64,000 bases of DNA from Prochlorococcus sp. AG-388-D03 (GTDB lineage: Bacteria > Cyanobacteriota > Cyanobacteriia > PCC-6307 > Cyanobiaceae). Below, in pieces: positions 8,283 to 15,702 of this stretch (the first letter of the stretch is position 1; every line of letters starts with the position of its first letter). The notes beneath the pieces were generated by a model that was given only the letters and a program-made list of their open reading frames with translations, was not told the DNA's origin and did no database searches. The DNA lies in NCBI GenBank assembly GCA_003279875.1, contig QCGN01000003.1, positions 1-64,000 of the forward strand. The letters run 5' to 3'. The position numbers and the translations under genes were made by a program.

Positions 8283-10019
8283 TTAATTTTTTTTTGAATT
8301 TAAAAATAATTCTTTACTTTTTAGAAAGTTTTCCTTATTAGCCAGTGTTGAGTAATCAAGCTTTTCATTAAAGTAGTTATTTTCAGCAAGATCTCTCATG
8401 ATTCTTCTCATTATCTTCCCGCTTTGTGTTTTTGGCAGTTCATTAAAAAATTCAATTCTAGATGGTAAATGATACTTAGATAATTTATTTTCGATTGTTT
8501 GTTTGATTTTTATTATAATCGGGTTCACTTCGCAAATTATTTTTGAAGGGGTTAGGTATAAAACAATTTTTTCTCCTGTTAATGAGTCTGAGGCTGAAAC
8601 AGCACAAGCTTCTTTAATTAAATCTAGATTAAGACAAATACTTTCAATCTCAGAAGTTGAGATTCTGTGACCAGATACATTGATAACATCATCACTCCTT
8701 CCTCCAATATATAAATAACCATCATCATCCAAATACCCTACATCATGTAATCTAAAGTAACCAGAATCAGTAAAGTATTTAGATCTCTTGTCGGAGACAA
8801 CCATATTAAAAATACCTGACCAATAATTCTTGACAAGTAGTTCATTAGGTTGAATATTTTCTTTTGCAAGTTGCTCAGGATTAATTAAATCTTTTGCTTG
8901 AAATAAACCAAGTTCCTTTAATGGTTTACCTACACATGAATAATCTTTGGGAGCTAAATCTTCATCCCTAGGGGCTACGAGTATACCCCCAGTTTCTGTT
9001 TGAAAATAAGTATTAACAATTGATTTTCTTGATGGCTCAAAGAAGTCAATCGCCCACTTCCCTACATGATGTGCAAGAGGTTCTCCACATGAGCCTATTC
9101 TCTCTATCTTAAAATCTTTACTTGAGTAATTAGAAAGCTTTTCATGATCCTTTGTCATACTCTTTAATAGTCTTAAAAGAGTTACTGATGTATAAAAACA
9201 TTCTGGTCTAATTTGATTTAAATATTTTCCAAGAATCCTTGGTATTGATATCAAAGTAGGTATTTCATTAATAATCGAAATTCCTCCTGAAAGAAGAGGT
9301 CCATAAAATGCATATGTATGGCCGTTAATCCATCCTGCATCAACCGCTGTGAAAATTTTTGAATATCTTTTTACACCAAAAAAATATTTAGTTGTGATTT
9401 TTGCATATTTAAGATATTCCCTTACACCATGAATAATAGCTTTTGGCTTTCCTGTTGAACCTGAAGTAAAAAGAGTAAAAAGATTATAATTATTTTTATA
9501 ATTAATGACTTTATCTTTTTGAGGAGGTAAATTATCTATCTTCTCAATATCTATAACAAGAATTGATGTTTTCACTACTTTATTTTTTGCTAATGCTGAT
9601 TCAATCTTTTTTTGAAGATCTTTCTTGCAAACAATAATATCAGGCTTAAAAATATCTAATCTTTGATAAATAGCTTCTGGAGATAAGTCCTCAAAGCATA
9701 TACAGTGATGCGCTCCAAGATAAAGACTTGCGAGCATTAATATAACTGACTCTTCAGATGCACTGATTATCCCCATAATTTTTATTTGGTCGTCAGAATT
9801 TTTATTTTGTATATTTTTTTTTATTTCTGAAGCAAAATTTCTAGATAAATGAATACATTTTTTTTTATTTAATTTTTTAATTTCTCCACTTTTTTTTATA
9901 ATTTCGAAAATTGTATCAGACTCTTTAAATTTTCTTAAAAGATTAAAATAGACATTTTCTTCTATATTTTTCTCGTTTTTAATCTTCCAAGATTTGGGCG
10001 GTTCAATTATATATTTCAT
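8283..10019 (-). CDS. Acetyl-CoA-synthetase-like AMP ligase (acyl-ACP loading)
   Basis: This 578-residue enzyme adenylates a carboxylic acid and passes it to a thiol. Motifs in order: P-loop LFTSGSTGKPKAIIHG (about residue 190), NTYFQTETGG (about 340), DVGYLDDDGYLYIGGRSDDV (about 435), and the C-terminal QSGKIMRR with the catalytic Lys (about 535). Overall it is closest to acetyl-CoA synthetases. In those enzymes the NT-W-W-QTETGG motif has a Trp that limits the pocket to acetate; here the pair is Tyr-Phe, which may allow a different short acid. The neighbouring ACP suggests ACP, not CoA, is the acceptor. The substrate is unknown. Confidence 0.82.
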   Translation of the reverse strand: MKYIIEPPKSWKIKNEKNIEENVYFNLLRKFKESDTIFEIIKKSGEIKKLNKKKCIHLSRNFASEIKKNIQNKNSDDQIKIMGIISASEESVILMLASLYLGAHHCICFEDLSPEAIYQRLDIFKPDIIVCKKDLQKKIESALAKNKVVKTSILVIDIEKIDNLPPQKDKVINYKNNYNLFTLFTSGSTGKPKAIIHGVREYLKYAKITTKYFFGVKRYSKIFTAVDAGWINGHTYAFYGPLLSGGISIINEIPTLISIPRILGKYLNQIRPECFYTSVTLLRLLKSMTKDHEKLSNYSSKDFKIERIGSCGEPLAHHVGKWAIDFFEPSRKSIVNTYFQTETGGILVAPRDEDLAPKDYSCVGKPLKELGLFQAKDLINPEQLAKENIQPNELLVKNYWSGIFNMVVSDKRSKYFTDSGYFRLHDVGYLDDDGYLYIGGRSDDVINVSGHRISTSEIESICLNLDLIKEACAVSASDSLTGEKIVLYLTPSKIICEVNPIIIKIKQTIENKLSKYHLPSRIEFFNELPKTQSGKIMRRIMRDLAENNYFNEKLDYSTLANKENFLKSKELFLNSKKN

Positions 10020-10225
10020 ATTTCAAATTAATTTTATAAACAAATTAATAGTAAATATATAATTATTTTATGTAAAGTCTGAATATTAAATAGTAATTGA
10101 AGTCTTTTAATAATTTATAGAAAAATTTTTTCCAATATTAAAAAATCTCAACCAATCAATAAACAACTCTTACTTATTTCGAGAACATAAAACTGACTCT
10201 ATTCATTCTTATTTAAATTGATTGG

Positions 10226-10312
10226 ATGAAGGCAGATTTTTTTGATATTGGCTTCTTTTATCAATATGCTTCTTTCATTGTTGATGAGTGTGATCATAAA
10301 AAAAGGAGCTAA
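10226..10312 (+). CDS. Possible 28-residue micro-ORF
   Basis: ATG at 10226, encoding MKADFFDIGFFYQYASFI, then VDECDHKKRS and a stop. There is no clear ribosome-binding site. The balanced composition is the only support; it may be a chance frame or a relic. Confidence 0.2.
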   Translation: MKADFFDIGFFYQYASFIVDECDHKKRS

Positions 10313-10388
10313 TTGCTTCTTAGTTTAGATTTAGGTTCAATCAATCTCTCTTCGAGCTTTTCAGATTGTTTTATAAAAAATTATCAAT

Positions 10389-10544
10389 TTATCCATAACA
10401 AGAGAAGGCGCCTTTAAGAATATTTTTAAAAATTGGTGATTGACCTAAGGCATATAAGAATAAGGAAGATGTGGCAAGAGTAAGGACCAACTTGGATGCT
10501 CTGTTAACTTTTAGGTTTGAAACTTTGGTAAATGCTGAATTCAT
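10389..10544 (-). CDS. Small membrane protein (51 residues)
   Basis: A 51-codon frame: a polar basic N-terminus (MNSAFTKVSNLKVNRASK), one hydrophobic helix (LVLTLATSSLFLYAL) and a short tail ending in AFSCYG. The form is typical of the single-helix micro-proteins of this genome. No family or function is recognised. It lies upstream of the AMP-ligase gene on the same strand but more than 300 bases away. Confidence 0.5.
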   Translation of the reverse strand: MNSAFTKVSNLKVNRASKLVLTLATSSLFLYALGQSPIFKNILKGAFSCYG

Positions 10545-10669
10545 TTTTTAAATTTATTTTAGATTTACTTTAGCTCTGTTCACAAAATATTCTGCAATAA
10601 AATTTACCGTAGATAAATTTTATTGCTGCAGCTGTCGCTGTTCTTCAATTTTAAATTTATTGAATCTGG

Positions 10670-10837
10670 TTATAAAAATTTTAAAGGATAGTCAACATTA
10701 GCTGGTTCCAAATGTTTTGTATAACAAGCGGTCGTACAGTCCAAACCTTCGCTGTTGATACTACATGAATTTATGCATTCGAAGAAATTTTCCAAAGCAT
10801 CTGAATTTTTGATGTTTGATAAAATGTCTTTTTTCAT
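10670..10837 (-). CDS. Cys-rich small protein (55 residues)
   Basis: The chosen ATG (MKKDILSNIKNSDALENFF) has a GGAG ribosome-binding site just upstream; an earlier in-frame ATG adds 11 doubtful residues. Four cysteines appear as ECINSCSINSEGLDCTTACY, a paired C-x3-C pattern expected of a helical hairpin with two disulphides or a metal site. A similar pattern (ECISEC...ECITRC) occurs in the gene at 34,830-34,988, so the two may be distant paralogues. Function unknown. Confidence 0.6.
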   Translation of the reverse strand: MKKDILSNIKNSDALENFFECINSCSINSEGLDCTTACYTKHLEPANVDYPLKFL

Positions 10838-11089
10838 AATTAATTCTCCAATCTGCAGAAGATTTAGCAAATTTTTCCTAATAAAGTCAAATTTTTGGTA
10901 AAGTACCTATCTTTTATCTTGTTAACTTTCGTACTTGATATTTATAGTTTCTAAGTGGAGATTAATCTTCATTCCTTTTAAATTAATTATTCACATAGAC
11001 TACCTCTTTTCAAAGATTGAATTGAGTATTTTTGATTATCGCAAATTGATTATAAATTTGAGAGTTTTTAGTTGAGATAAAGCTAATAA

Positions 11090-11129
11090 AAAAGAGATTG
11101 AATCCCACCTTTAGGAAACAATCTCTTTC
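11090..11129 (-). terminator. Hairpin terminator of module copy B
   Basis: AAAGAGATTG pairs with CAATCTCTTT around a loop of about 18 bases. On the minus strand the second arm runs into TTTTTT, making a good intrinsic terminator for a transcript that begins near 11,260 and includes the 13-codon ORF. The loop contains AGGAAACA on the plus strand, as in copy A. Confidence 0.65.
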
Positions 11130-11202
11130 ACTTAGTTATGTATAGGAAATAATTAACAACTTATCTAAATCATTTATCCTTGCTGTTAATTTAGTTGGCT
11201 GC

Positions 11203-11244
11203 TTAAACCAATCTAATAGACTTCTCTGGTGGACTATCGATCAT
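11203..11244 (-). CDS. 13-residue micro-ORF, copy B
   Basis: Encodes MIDSPPEKSIRLV with AAAGGAGGG eight bases before the ATG. Compared with copy A, one conservative (Glu/Asp) and one synonymous (Ser AGT/TCT) change are the only differences. The transcript would continue about 75 bases to the hairpin. A second frame, shifted by one base, stays open across the region (containing DWFKQ and TARINDL in both copies) but has no start codon. Confidence 0.5.
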   Translation of the reverse strand: MIDSPPEKSIRLV

Positions 11245-11466
11245 TTCTAATCCCTCCTTTTATTGAATTAAAATTTAGATCGAATTACATTTTTTGTATA
11301 TCCGTAATTATGCTGATTTATTTTAAACTTAGTATTAAAAGAACCTCTTATTTTTGATTTTAAGGTAAATCATAGTTAATGCTTGATATTTTTTTAGGTA
11401 TTCATACGCTTGATTTTTATATATCAAATGTACTATATAATACCCAAATCAAAGGAGGTTAATCAA

Positions 11467-11628
11467 ATGACCAACTTAGGATTAGAGCTACTTATATTGA
11501 CTGTCTTACTTATTTATTTTGGGGTTTTCATGACTCAAAGTATTTATAAACAATATGAAAAAGCCTTTCTACGCAAAACTATTTTTTGCAGCAAATCACC
11601 AATTGACCCCTATTGCATAGCTGAATAA
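11467..11628 (+). CDS. Small membrane protein, MTNLGLE family (53 residues)
   Basis: The ATG at 11467 is chosen because AAAGGAGG lies just upstream (AAAGGAGGTTAATCAAATG); earlier in-frame ATGs lack a site. The protein begins MTNLGLELLILTVLLIYFGVF, a single helix, then a basic tail with YKQYEKAF and two Cys. The gene at 25,494 has the same start (MTNLGLEILFWLILLTYLG) and similar tail, so it is a paralogue. It is first in a three-gene run of strong-SD micro-genes. Function unknown. Confidence 0.65.
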   Translation: MTNLGLELLILTVLLIYFGVFMTQSIYKQYEKAFLRKTIFCSKSPIDPYCIAE

Positions 11629-11667
11629 TAGGATTTAAAACATTTCAAAAAACAACGGAGGTTAATC

Positions 11668-11850
11668 ATGTCTTGCGGAAATTCCTATAAAAATAAGATC
11701 CAAAATGCAATCCATTCTTTTTTCGATAAGTTTGCAGCTCATAATTCACACTCAAGGGCATTAACTGATGAGCAAATGGAATGCATGCAATTTGGAATCT
11801 GTTCATTTGCACCAAAAGCATTAGAAGAAATTCCTTATTTTCATTACTAA
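11668..11850 (+). CDS. Small Cys-containing protein (60 residues)
   Basis: ATG preceded by ACGGAGGTTAATC, almost the same leader as the gene before it. The protein is soluble: MSCGNSYKNKIQNAIHSFF, then a His/Ala segment, ALTDEQMECMQFGICSFAPK and a short tail EIPYFHY. Three cysteines (3, 49, 55) are present. It lies 39 bases after the first gene of the run. No family recognised. Confidence 0.6.
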   Translation: MSCGNSYKNKIQNAIHSFFDKFAAHNSHSRALTDEQMECMQFGICSFAPKALEEIPYFHY

Positions 11851-11863
11851 TTAGGAGGAAAAA

Positions 11864-12004
11864 ATGAAAATTCAAAAACCACTTACTTTGCCCCAAATTT
11901 ACTTTAATGACTTTCACAACTACTTTAATAATTCTGATGAAAAATTAGTTTCATATACTTATATGCCTGAATACCTTAAGAAAACTAATTCAAAAAAAAC
12001 TTAA
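11864..12004 (+). CDS. Small hypothetical protein (46 residues)
   Basis: ATG at 11864 with TTAGGAGGAAAAA upstream, 13 bases after the preceding gene. Encodes MKIQKPLTLPQIYFNDFHNY, then a polar segment with KLVSYTYMPEYLKK and a Lys-rich end. The protein is soluble and basic. The dead copy at 718-845 shows the gene was duplicated with its module and lost once. Function unknown. Confidence 0.6.
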   Translation: MKIQKPLTLPQIYFNDFHNYFNNSDEKLVSYTYMPEYLKKTNSKKT

Positions 12005-12095
12005 AAAAATCCTTAAACATTTTTAACTTTTTATGACTACATGAATCAAACCTAAAAAAACGATGCAAGGAGTAAATATTTTATTTATTTTGTAT

Positions 12096-12197
12096 TTATT
12101 TTTTAGTAATTCTTAGATAAACATATAAACCAATACCAAAAATAAAAACATCTAGATAGATATGCCAAGGAGGAAATATTTGATGCAGTAATTCCAT
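12096..12197 (-). CDS. Single-helix micro-protein (33 residues)
   Basis: Encodes MELLHQIFPPWHIYLDVFIF, then GIGLYVYLRITKK: a short amphipathic start, a PPWHIYLDV segment and one helix with a basic end. The ATG follows directly on the TAA of the frame upstream (TAAATG), which suggests translational coupling to that now-damaged gene. Function unknown. Confidence 0.55.
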   Translation of the reverse strand: MELLHQIFPPWHIYLDVFIFGIGLYVYLRITKK

Positions 12198-12340
12198 TTA
12201 ATTTTCTTTTCCCCAAACCCTAGCAAGCTTTCTTAATAAAGTTTTTACTTCCATATCTGAAGCTCCAGATTCGTCTTGGGATTTATTACAAATTTCTTTA
12301 ATTTTCTCATATGCCTGCTCTATTAATATCGTTTTATGAT
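12198..12340 (-). pseudogene. Small gene with lost start, Shine-Dalgarno retained
   Basis: The frame reads LIEQAYEKIKEICNKSQDES, then DMEVKTLLRKLARVWGKEN and a stop: a plausible acidic/basic helical protein. Upstream is AAGGAGGTTAATCATAAAACG, matching the leaders GGAGGTTAATC-ATG at 11,668 and GGAGGTTAATCAA-ATG at 11,467, but the ATG position reads ATA and the frame is shifted. I read this as a recently disabled start. Translation from a rare start codon cannot be excluded. Confidence 0.45.
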
Positions 12341-12568
12341 TAACCTCCTTGTTGTATTTACGACTACTAGATAAAAATCTTTTACAGATCTCGATGAGAA
12401 TATAATAAATTTTGGATTAGAGTTTTAATGGTTATTACGTTCACCTCATTAATTTATAAGTACTTGGGAAAATTTTAAAAATATATTTGACTTCAAAGGA
12501 TAAATACTAATTCATCCTATTGGCTTAATGAAAATAATAACGTGTTAATCTCTTTATCGGCTTTATAG

Positions 12569-12802
12569 CAATCTAGAATTTTATATCTTAATAATTCAAC
12601 ACCGCAACAACTATTAGATCTCGTGAATAAAGAAGAAAGAAGGCAAAGATTTTAATCTATGACTAGCCGGCAAAGGCGAGTATTGATTCTGAAGAAGATG
12701 GAAGCTAAAGGAAAAGAAGTTGGAAATGGAGTTCAAGGTAAAAAATATGAGAATGGCAGGTTTATGAGTTTATACATATTGCTAATTGCTTTCCAGGGTT
12801 AA
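12569..12802 (+). pseudogene. Probable gene relics: startless frame plus 47-codon ORF
   Basis: From 12569 a frame without a start codon encodes YLNNSTPQQLLDLVNKEERR and ends at 12655. An ATG at 12659 then opens 47 codons (MTSRQRRVLILKKMEAKGKE, ending in a hydrophobic LYILLIAFQG). The first piece looks like the C-terminus of a lost protein. The second may be a live micro-protein or another relic. Neither is recognised. Confidence 0.3.
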
Positions 12803-12894
12803 GAGGCAAAGATAAAAAATAAAACTAAATAATTTAATACTTGACGTTACATTCTATGTGAACCTATAGTAATAGTACACTTGTATTATCTAAA

Positions 12895-13188
12895 ATGACC
12901 CTAGGAGGAGCTAATGTTTGGACTAATTTTTCTTATGGTTATCGTAATGAGTCCCCAAGTGGTTGGTTACTTAAGCCCGACCGTAGCAGACTAATTTTAT
13001 TTACAAAAAATAAGAAATCTGCAAGAAATAATATCAGGATTTTTGCTCACACATATTATACGAATGATATGTGTGAGCCAACGTCAATCAAATCATCAAG
13101 TCAAATGTATTTGGACGATGCCTGGGATAAATGGCATGACCTTCAATTAGAAGGTTGGACTTTCGAAGAGCTTGAATTACCTGAATAA
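12895..13188 (+). CDS. DUF1651 family protein (97 residues)
   Basis: A soluble protein of the DUF1651 type, common in marine Synechococcus and Prochlorococcus and often multicopy in islands. The family pattern is visible: GWLLKPDRSRLILFTKNKK, then a central segment and a C-terminal WDKWHDLQLEGWTFEE helix. The function of the family is unknown. ATG at 12895 is followed by GGAGGAG inside the gene, not before it, so the exact start is a little uncertain. Confidence 0.7.
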   Translation: MTLGGANVWTNFSYGYRNESPSGWLLKPDRSRLILFTKNKKSARNNIRIFAHTYYTNDMCEPTSIKSSSQMYLDDAWDKWHDLQLEGWTFEELELPE

Positions 13189-13914
13189 CTTAAAAATAAT
13201 TAAAAAGAAACTATTTACAAAAGATTGAAGAGTATCTGTTCAAGAACAATCAAAAATACAAGCAGAATTTTTTTATGGTTTAGTAATTAAGGGAGATGAA
13301 TAATGGAAGATCCTCAGATATGAGATTATTTCGAGTTAGATTAAGAACTGAAAACAAATAGTATAAAAGTTTGTCTCTAATTCAGTCACTTCAGGTACAG
13401 AATGAAAGATTCTTTTTTTAATTATTAAGACTTTTTTAATTTCACAAAAGATTCATTCATAGTGATTACTACTTAAATAAAGGATGTAGATTTTGGAAAA
13501 AAAGATATGAGGATATTTGTACCTGAAGCTTCCTGAAATTATTAAAGATTAAACTTCCCAATCAATGTCAAAGTAATCAAAAAACTTTTACTCCTCTTGT
13601 AAACAACCTCTCCTTTATATATCTTAAAGTTCTTAGTTATGGCATTTTTCTTTAACCAACTTTTCTACTCTTTTCTGTTTCTTATTCATTTTTTAGTCAT
13701 CTTAAAAGTTAAATAGGTATTGCTATCAAGTAATAATTTTCTATTTGCAGACTAAGCAATTGCTACCGCATGCTTATTTATCAATTAACCTAAAATATAG
13801 TTTTGTTTTTTAGAGATTATAAATAAAAGTAATAGAACTAAATTGATAGTCATAAAAAAGGTCTAATCCAGTTCCTTTTAGATCAATTGTTTAACAAGAT
13901 CTATTCTAAAAATA
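13189..13914. other. Intergenic 0.7 kb, decayed-looking
   Basis: No frame above about 20 codons looks coding. A 10-base inverted pair CTTCAGGTAC/GTACCTGAAG lies about 120 bases apart near 13,395 and 13,522, with no other sign of structure. A GGGAGATGAATAATGGAAG start-like site near 13,303 leads to a stop after six codons, perhaps a relic. Confidence 0.4.
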
Positions 13915-14094
13915 TTAAGCAGCTATATCTTCTTCATTTTCAATTTCTTTATTTTTAATTATTCCGTTTTCGATCAAACCATCAACTATTTTTTTAGAAA
14001 GAAATTCAAGATCATCAGAACCTGATGGATCGAAAAGATCAGCTAATATAGTTGCCACCAAGAAGTCATCCAAATCAGAAGCCTTTTTACTCAT
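13915..14094 (-). CDS. Acidic hypothetical protein (59 residues)
   Basis: Encodes MSKKASDLDDFLVATILADL, then DPSGSDDLEFLSKKIVDGLI and an acidic tail ending in EDIAA. It is soluble, strongly acidic and helical. The even codon use and Asp/Glu-rich composition favour a real gene. No family recognised and no clear operon partner. Confidence 0.6.
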   Translation of the reverse strand: MSKKASDLDDFLVATILADLFDPSGSDDLEFLSKKIVDGLIENGIIKNKEIENEEDIAA

Positions 14095-14622
14095 TATTTT
14101 AAAATATACATATCATTTATAACTTGATCTTGGAAAAATAAAAAGATCTAAAATTTTAGAAACTATAGAGTTGAGAGTAAACATTAATAAGCTTTTCATA
14201 TTATCACCAAGTTCGATTGTATAAATGGTATCTAAATACTTATTTTTTATCCTTTTACTTTGCCTAAGGCAATTCTATTTCTGTGCTTAATTTTTATAAA
14301 TCAGAAGAGTTCATTAAAAAAATGTGATTTATTTTAATTCATATTTACAAATTCATGATAAGTGACAAAAACTATTTATGCATTTCTTCAATAAATAAAC
14401 AATTAACATAATTCTTAAATCCTTAAAAGATAAAAAAAAAGGTATGAATGATTAATTTTTTTCATAAAAAAGTTCAAGCAAAGAAAAAAATATAGACAAA
14501 TTTTTAAGTATTTTATGGAGAAAAGAAGTTTTTGATTTCAAATATACGTTAAAAATTTAGATTACTTACTTTACACTCCTTACAAAATTGCTACGTTTCA
14601 TATATTAAGCTTAATTTTGACA
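14095..14622. other. Intergenic 0.5 kb
   Basis: AT-rich sequence without a convincing frame, hairpin or repeat. It contains the likely promoter of the minus-strand gene that starts at 14094 and of the plus-strand gene at 14623. Confidence 0.4.
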
Positions 14623-14769
14623 ATGTTTTTGAATTATCTTCCTAGCGAAATTATAGAAGTAATTGAACTAACTATTATATTTTCAGGTTTAGTTGGAACT
14701 ATTTTATTTTTATTATTTACAGCAGATAATCCAAATACAAAGAATCTGTATATGAAAAAGGCGAGATAA
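14623..14769 (+). CDS. Single-helix membrane micro-protein (48 residues)
   Basis: Encodes MFLNYLPSEIIEVIELTIIF, then SGLVGTILFLLFTADNP and a basic end YMKKAR. There is one long hydrophobic helix and a short basic tail. This form fits the small thylakoid or plasma-membrane proteins of picocyanobacteria. No ribosome-binding site is evident. Function unknown. Confidence 0.5.
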   Translation: MFLNYLPSEIIEVIELTIIFSGLVGTILFLLFTADNPNTKNLYMKKAR

Positions 14770-15059
14770 TAAAATCTTATTACTGATTTATTTTGAAAAT
14801 TAAGTTAAGCAAATCCACTAATTAACAAAAGACTTACAACTACTTATATAAATTGATTGAAATACATATTTGTCAGAAAATAAATAACTCTAGAAATAAA
14901 TAGACCTTACCTTAGGAATAATAGAAGGTAGATCTAATTTTGTTTTATCTGTATTTATTTGTAAGAAGTTATAAGTAAATCTATTAGAAGATATAAGTAA
15001 ATTTCCTTAGGTATTAATAATTCATTTACTTTAATAATTTCAAAATCAGAATAGAAAAC

Positions 15060-15076
15060 ACAACCTTCTGGGTTGT
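15060..15076 (-). terminator. Possible weak terminator for the DUF3303 gene
   Basis: ACAACC/GGTTGT stem with a TTCTG loop; on the minus strand it is followed by GTTTTC. It lies about 100 bases after the DUF3303 stop. The stem is short, so this is a weak call. Confidence 0.35.
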
Positions 15077-15173
15077 CAAATTTTTTACAATTGTATCAAT
15101 GTAAGAAAAAGGGTAATCAAATTTTAGAAAGAACTAATTGCTGCACATTTGAGGTCGAAAGTTAATACTATAT

Positions 15174-15446
15174 CTATGAGTAGACTTTACCCACTATAGG
15201 ACCAGCTTCTTCATCGGTAAATACTGGTGTGGTTTCCCATTTTAGATATTCACCCCACTCAGCCGCATGTTGATAAATTGCTTTTGGATCATCAGTCTTT
15301 AATACAATCCAACCCTCTAAAGATCCTGGTGCATGATACCTTCCAATCATTTCAACTCCTGGATAATCTCCTCCTCCAGCTAGAAATTTTTCCGCACCTT
15401 TTTGATGATATCCAGTCTTAAATGACCAATGTTGAACGTAAAGCAT
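15174..15446 (-). CDS. DUF3303 family protein (90 residues)
   Basis: A compact protein starting MLYVQHWSFKTGYHQKGAEK, with the family core GRYHAPGSLEGWIVLKTDDP and the C-terminal WGEYLKWETTPVFTDEEAGP. These match DUF3303, a small ferredoxin-like alpha+beta domain of marine bacteria and cyanobacteria with no known activity. Its length is normal. It stands alone, with no operon partner within 250 bases. Confidence 0.8.
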   Translation of the reverse strand: MLYVQHWSFKTGYHQKGAEKFLAGGGDYPGVEMIGRYHAPGSLEGWIVLKTDDPKAIYQHAAEWGEYLKWETTPVFTDEEAGPIVGKVYS

Positions 15447-15702
15447 TTTTTATTTTTGTTTTGGCTATTAATTAATAGCAATAAAAATGATTCTTGAAAA
15501 CATAGTTTGAGGAAAATCCTCTTCACTTTATTTAGACTTTAAAATTAATATTGTCATAAAAGCCAGTGGTTAGTTATGCAGGCTGCTTTTTTTAGTGAAT
15601 AAGCTAGAAAAAATATTCTTAACAATAATAAAGAGTGAATTTTGCTTTTATTTAGTTGTTATGATCTAGATTTGTTCATCAAACTAAGTAATTTTTAAGT
15701 AA

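Larger units (their letters stand above)
10962..12004. repeat. Duplicated module, intact copy B
   Basis: This is the complete counterpart of the module at 305-850. In order: a hairpin (11,090-11,129), a minus-strand 13-codon ORF (11,203-11,244), a divergent promoter-like spacer, then three plus-strand small genes (11,467, 11,668, 11,864), each with a strong Shine-Dalgarno. Copy A lacks the first two genes and has a dead third. No transposase or terminal repeat is seen at either edge. Confidence 0.8.

Noticed and set aside
5020-10019. Block as a true D-alanine (dlt) operon
   Set aside because: The ligase is of the acetyl-CoA-synthetase type, gene order and strands differ, and no teichoic acid is expected; only the general relay logic is proposed.
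10226-10312. 28-codon frame as a firm gene
   Set aside because: No ribosome-binding site, no homologue in the window; kept only as a low-confidence entry.
11666-11917. 83-codon minus-strand frame
   Set aside because: Antisense shadow of two small genes that each have a strong ribosome-binding site on the plus strand.
305-12004. Module copies as an insertion sequence or integron
   Set aside because: No transposase, integrase, terminal inverted repeats or target duplication was found at either copy; a simple duplication explains it.
15227-15421. 64-codon plus-strand frame
   Set aside because: Lies wholly inside the DUF3303 gene on the other strand.
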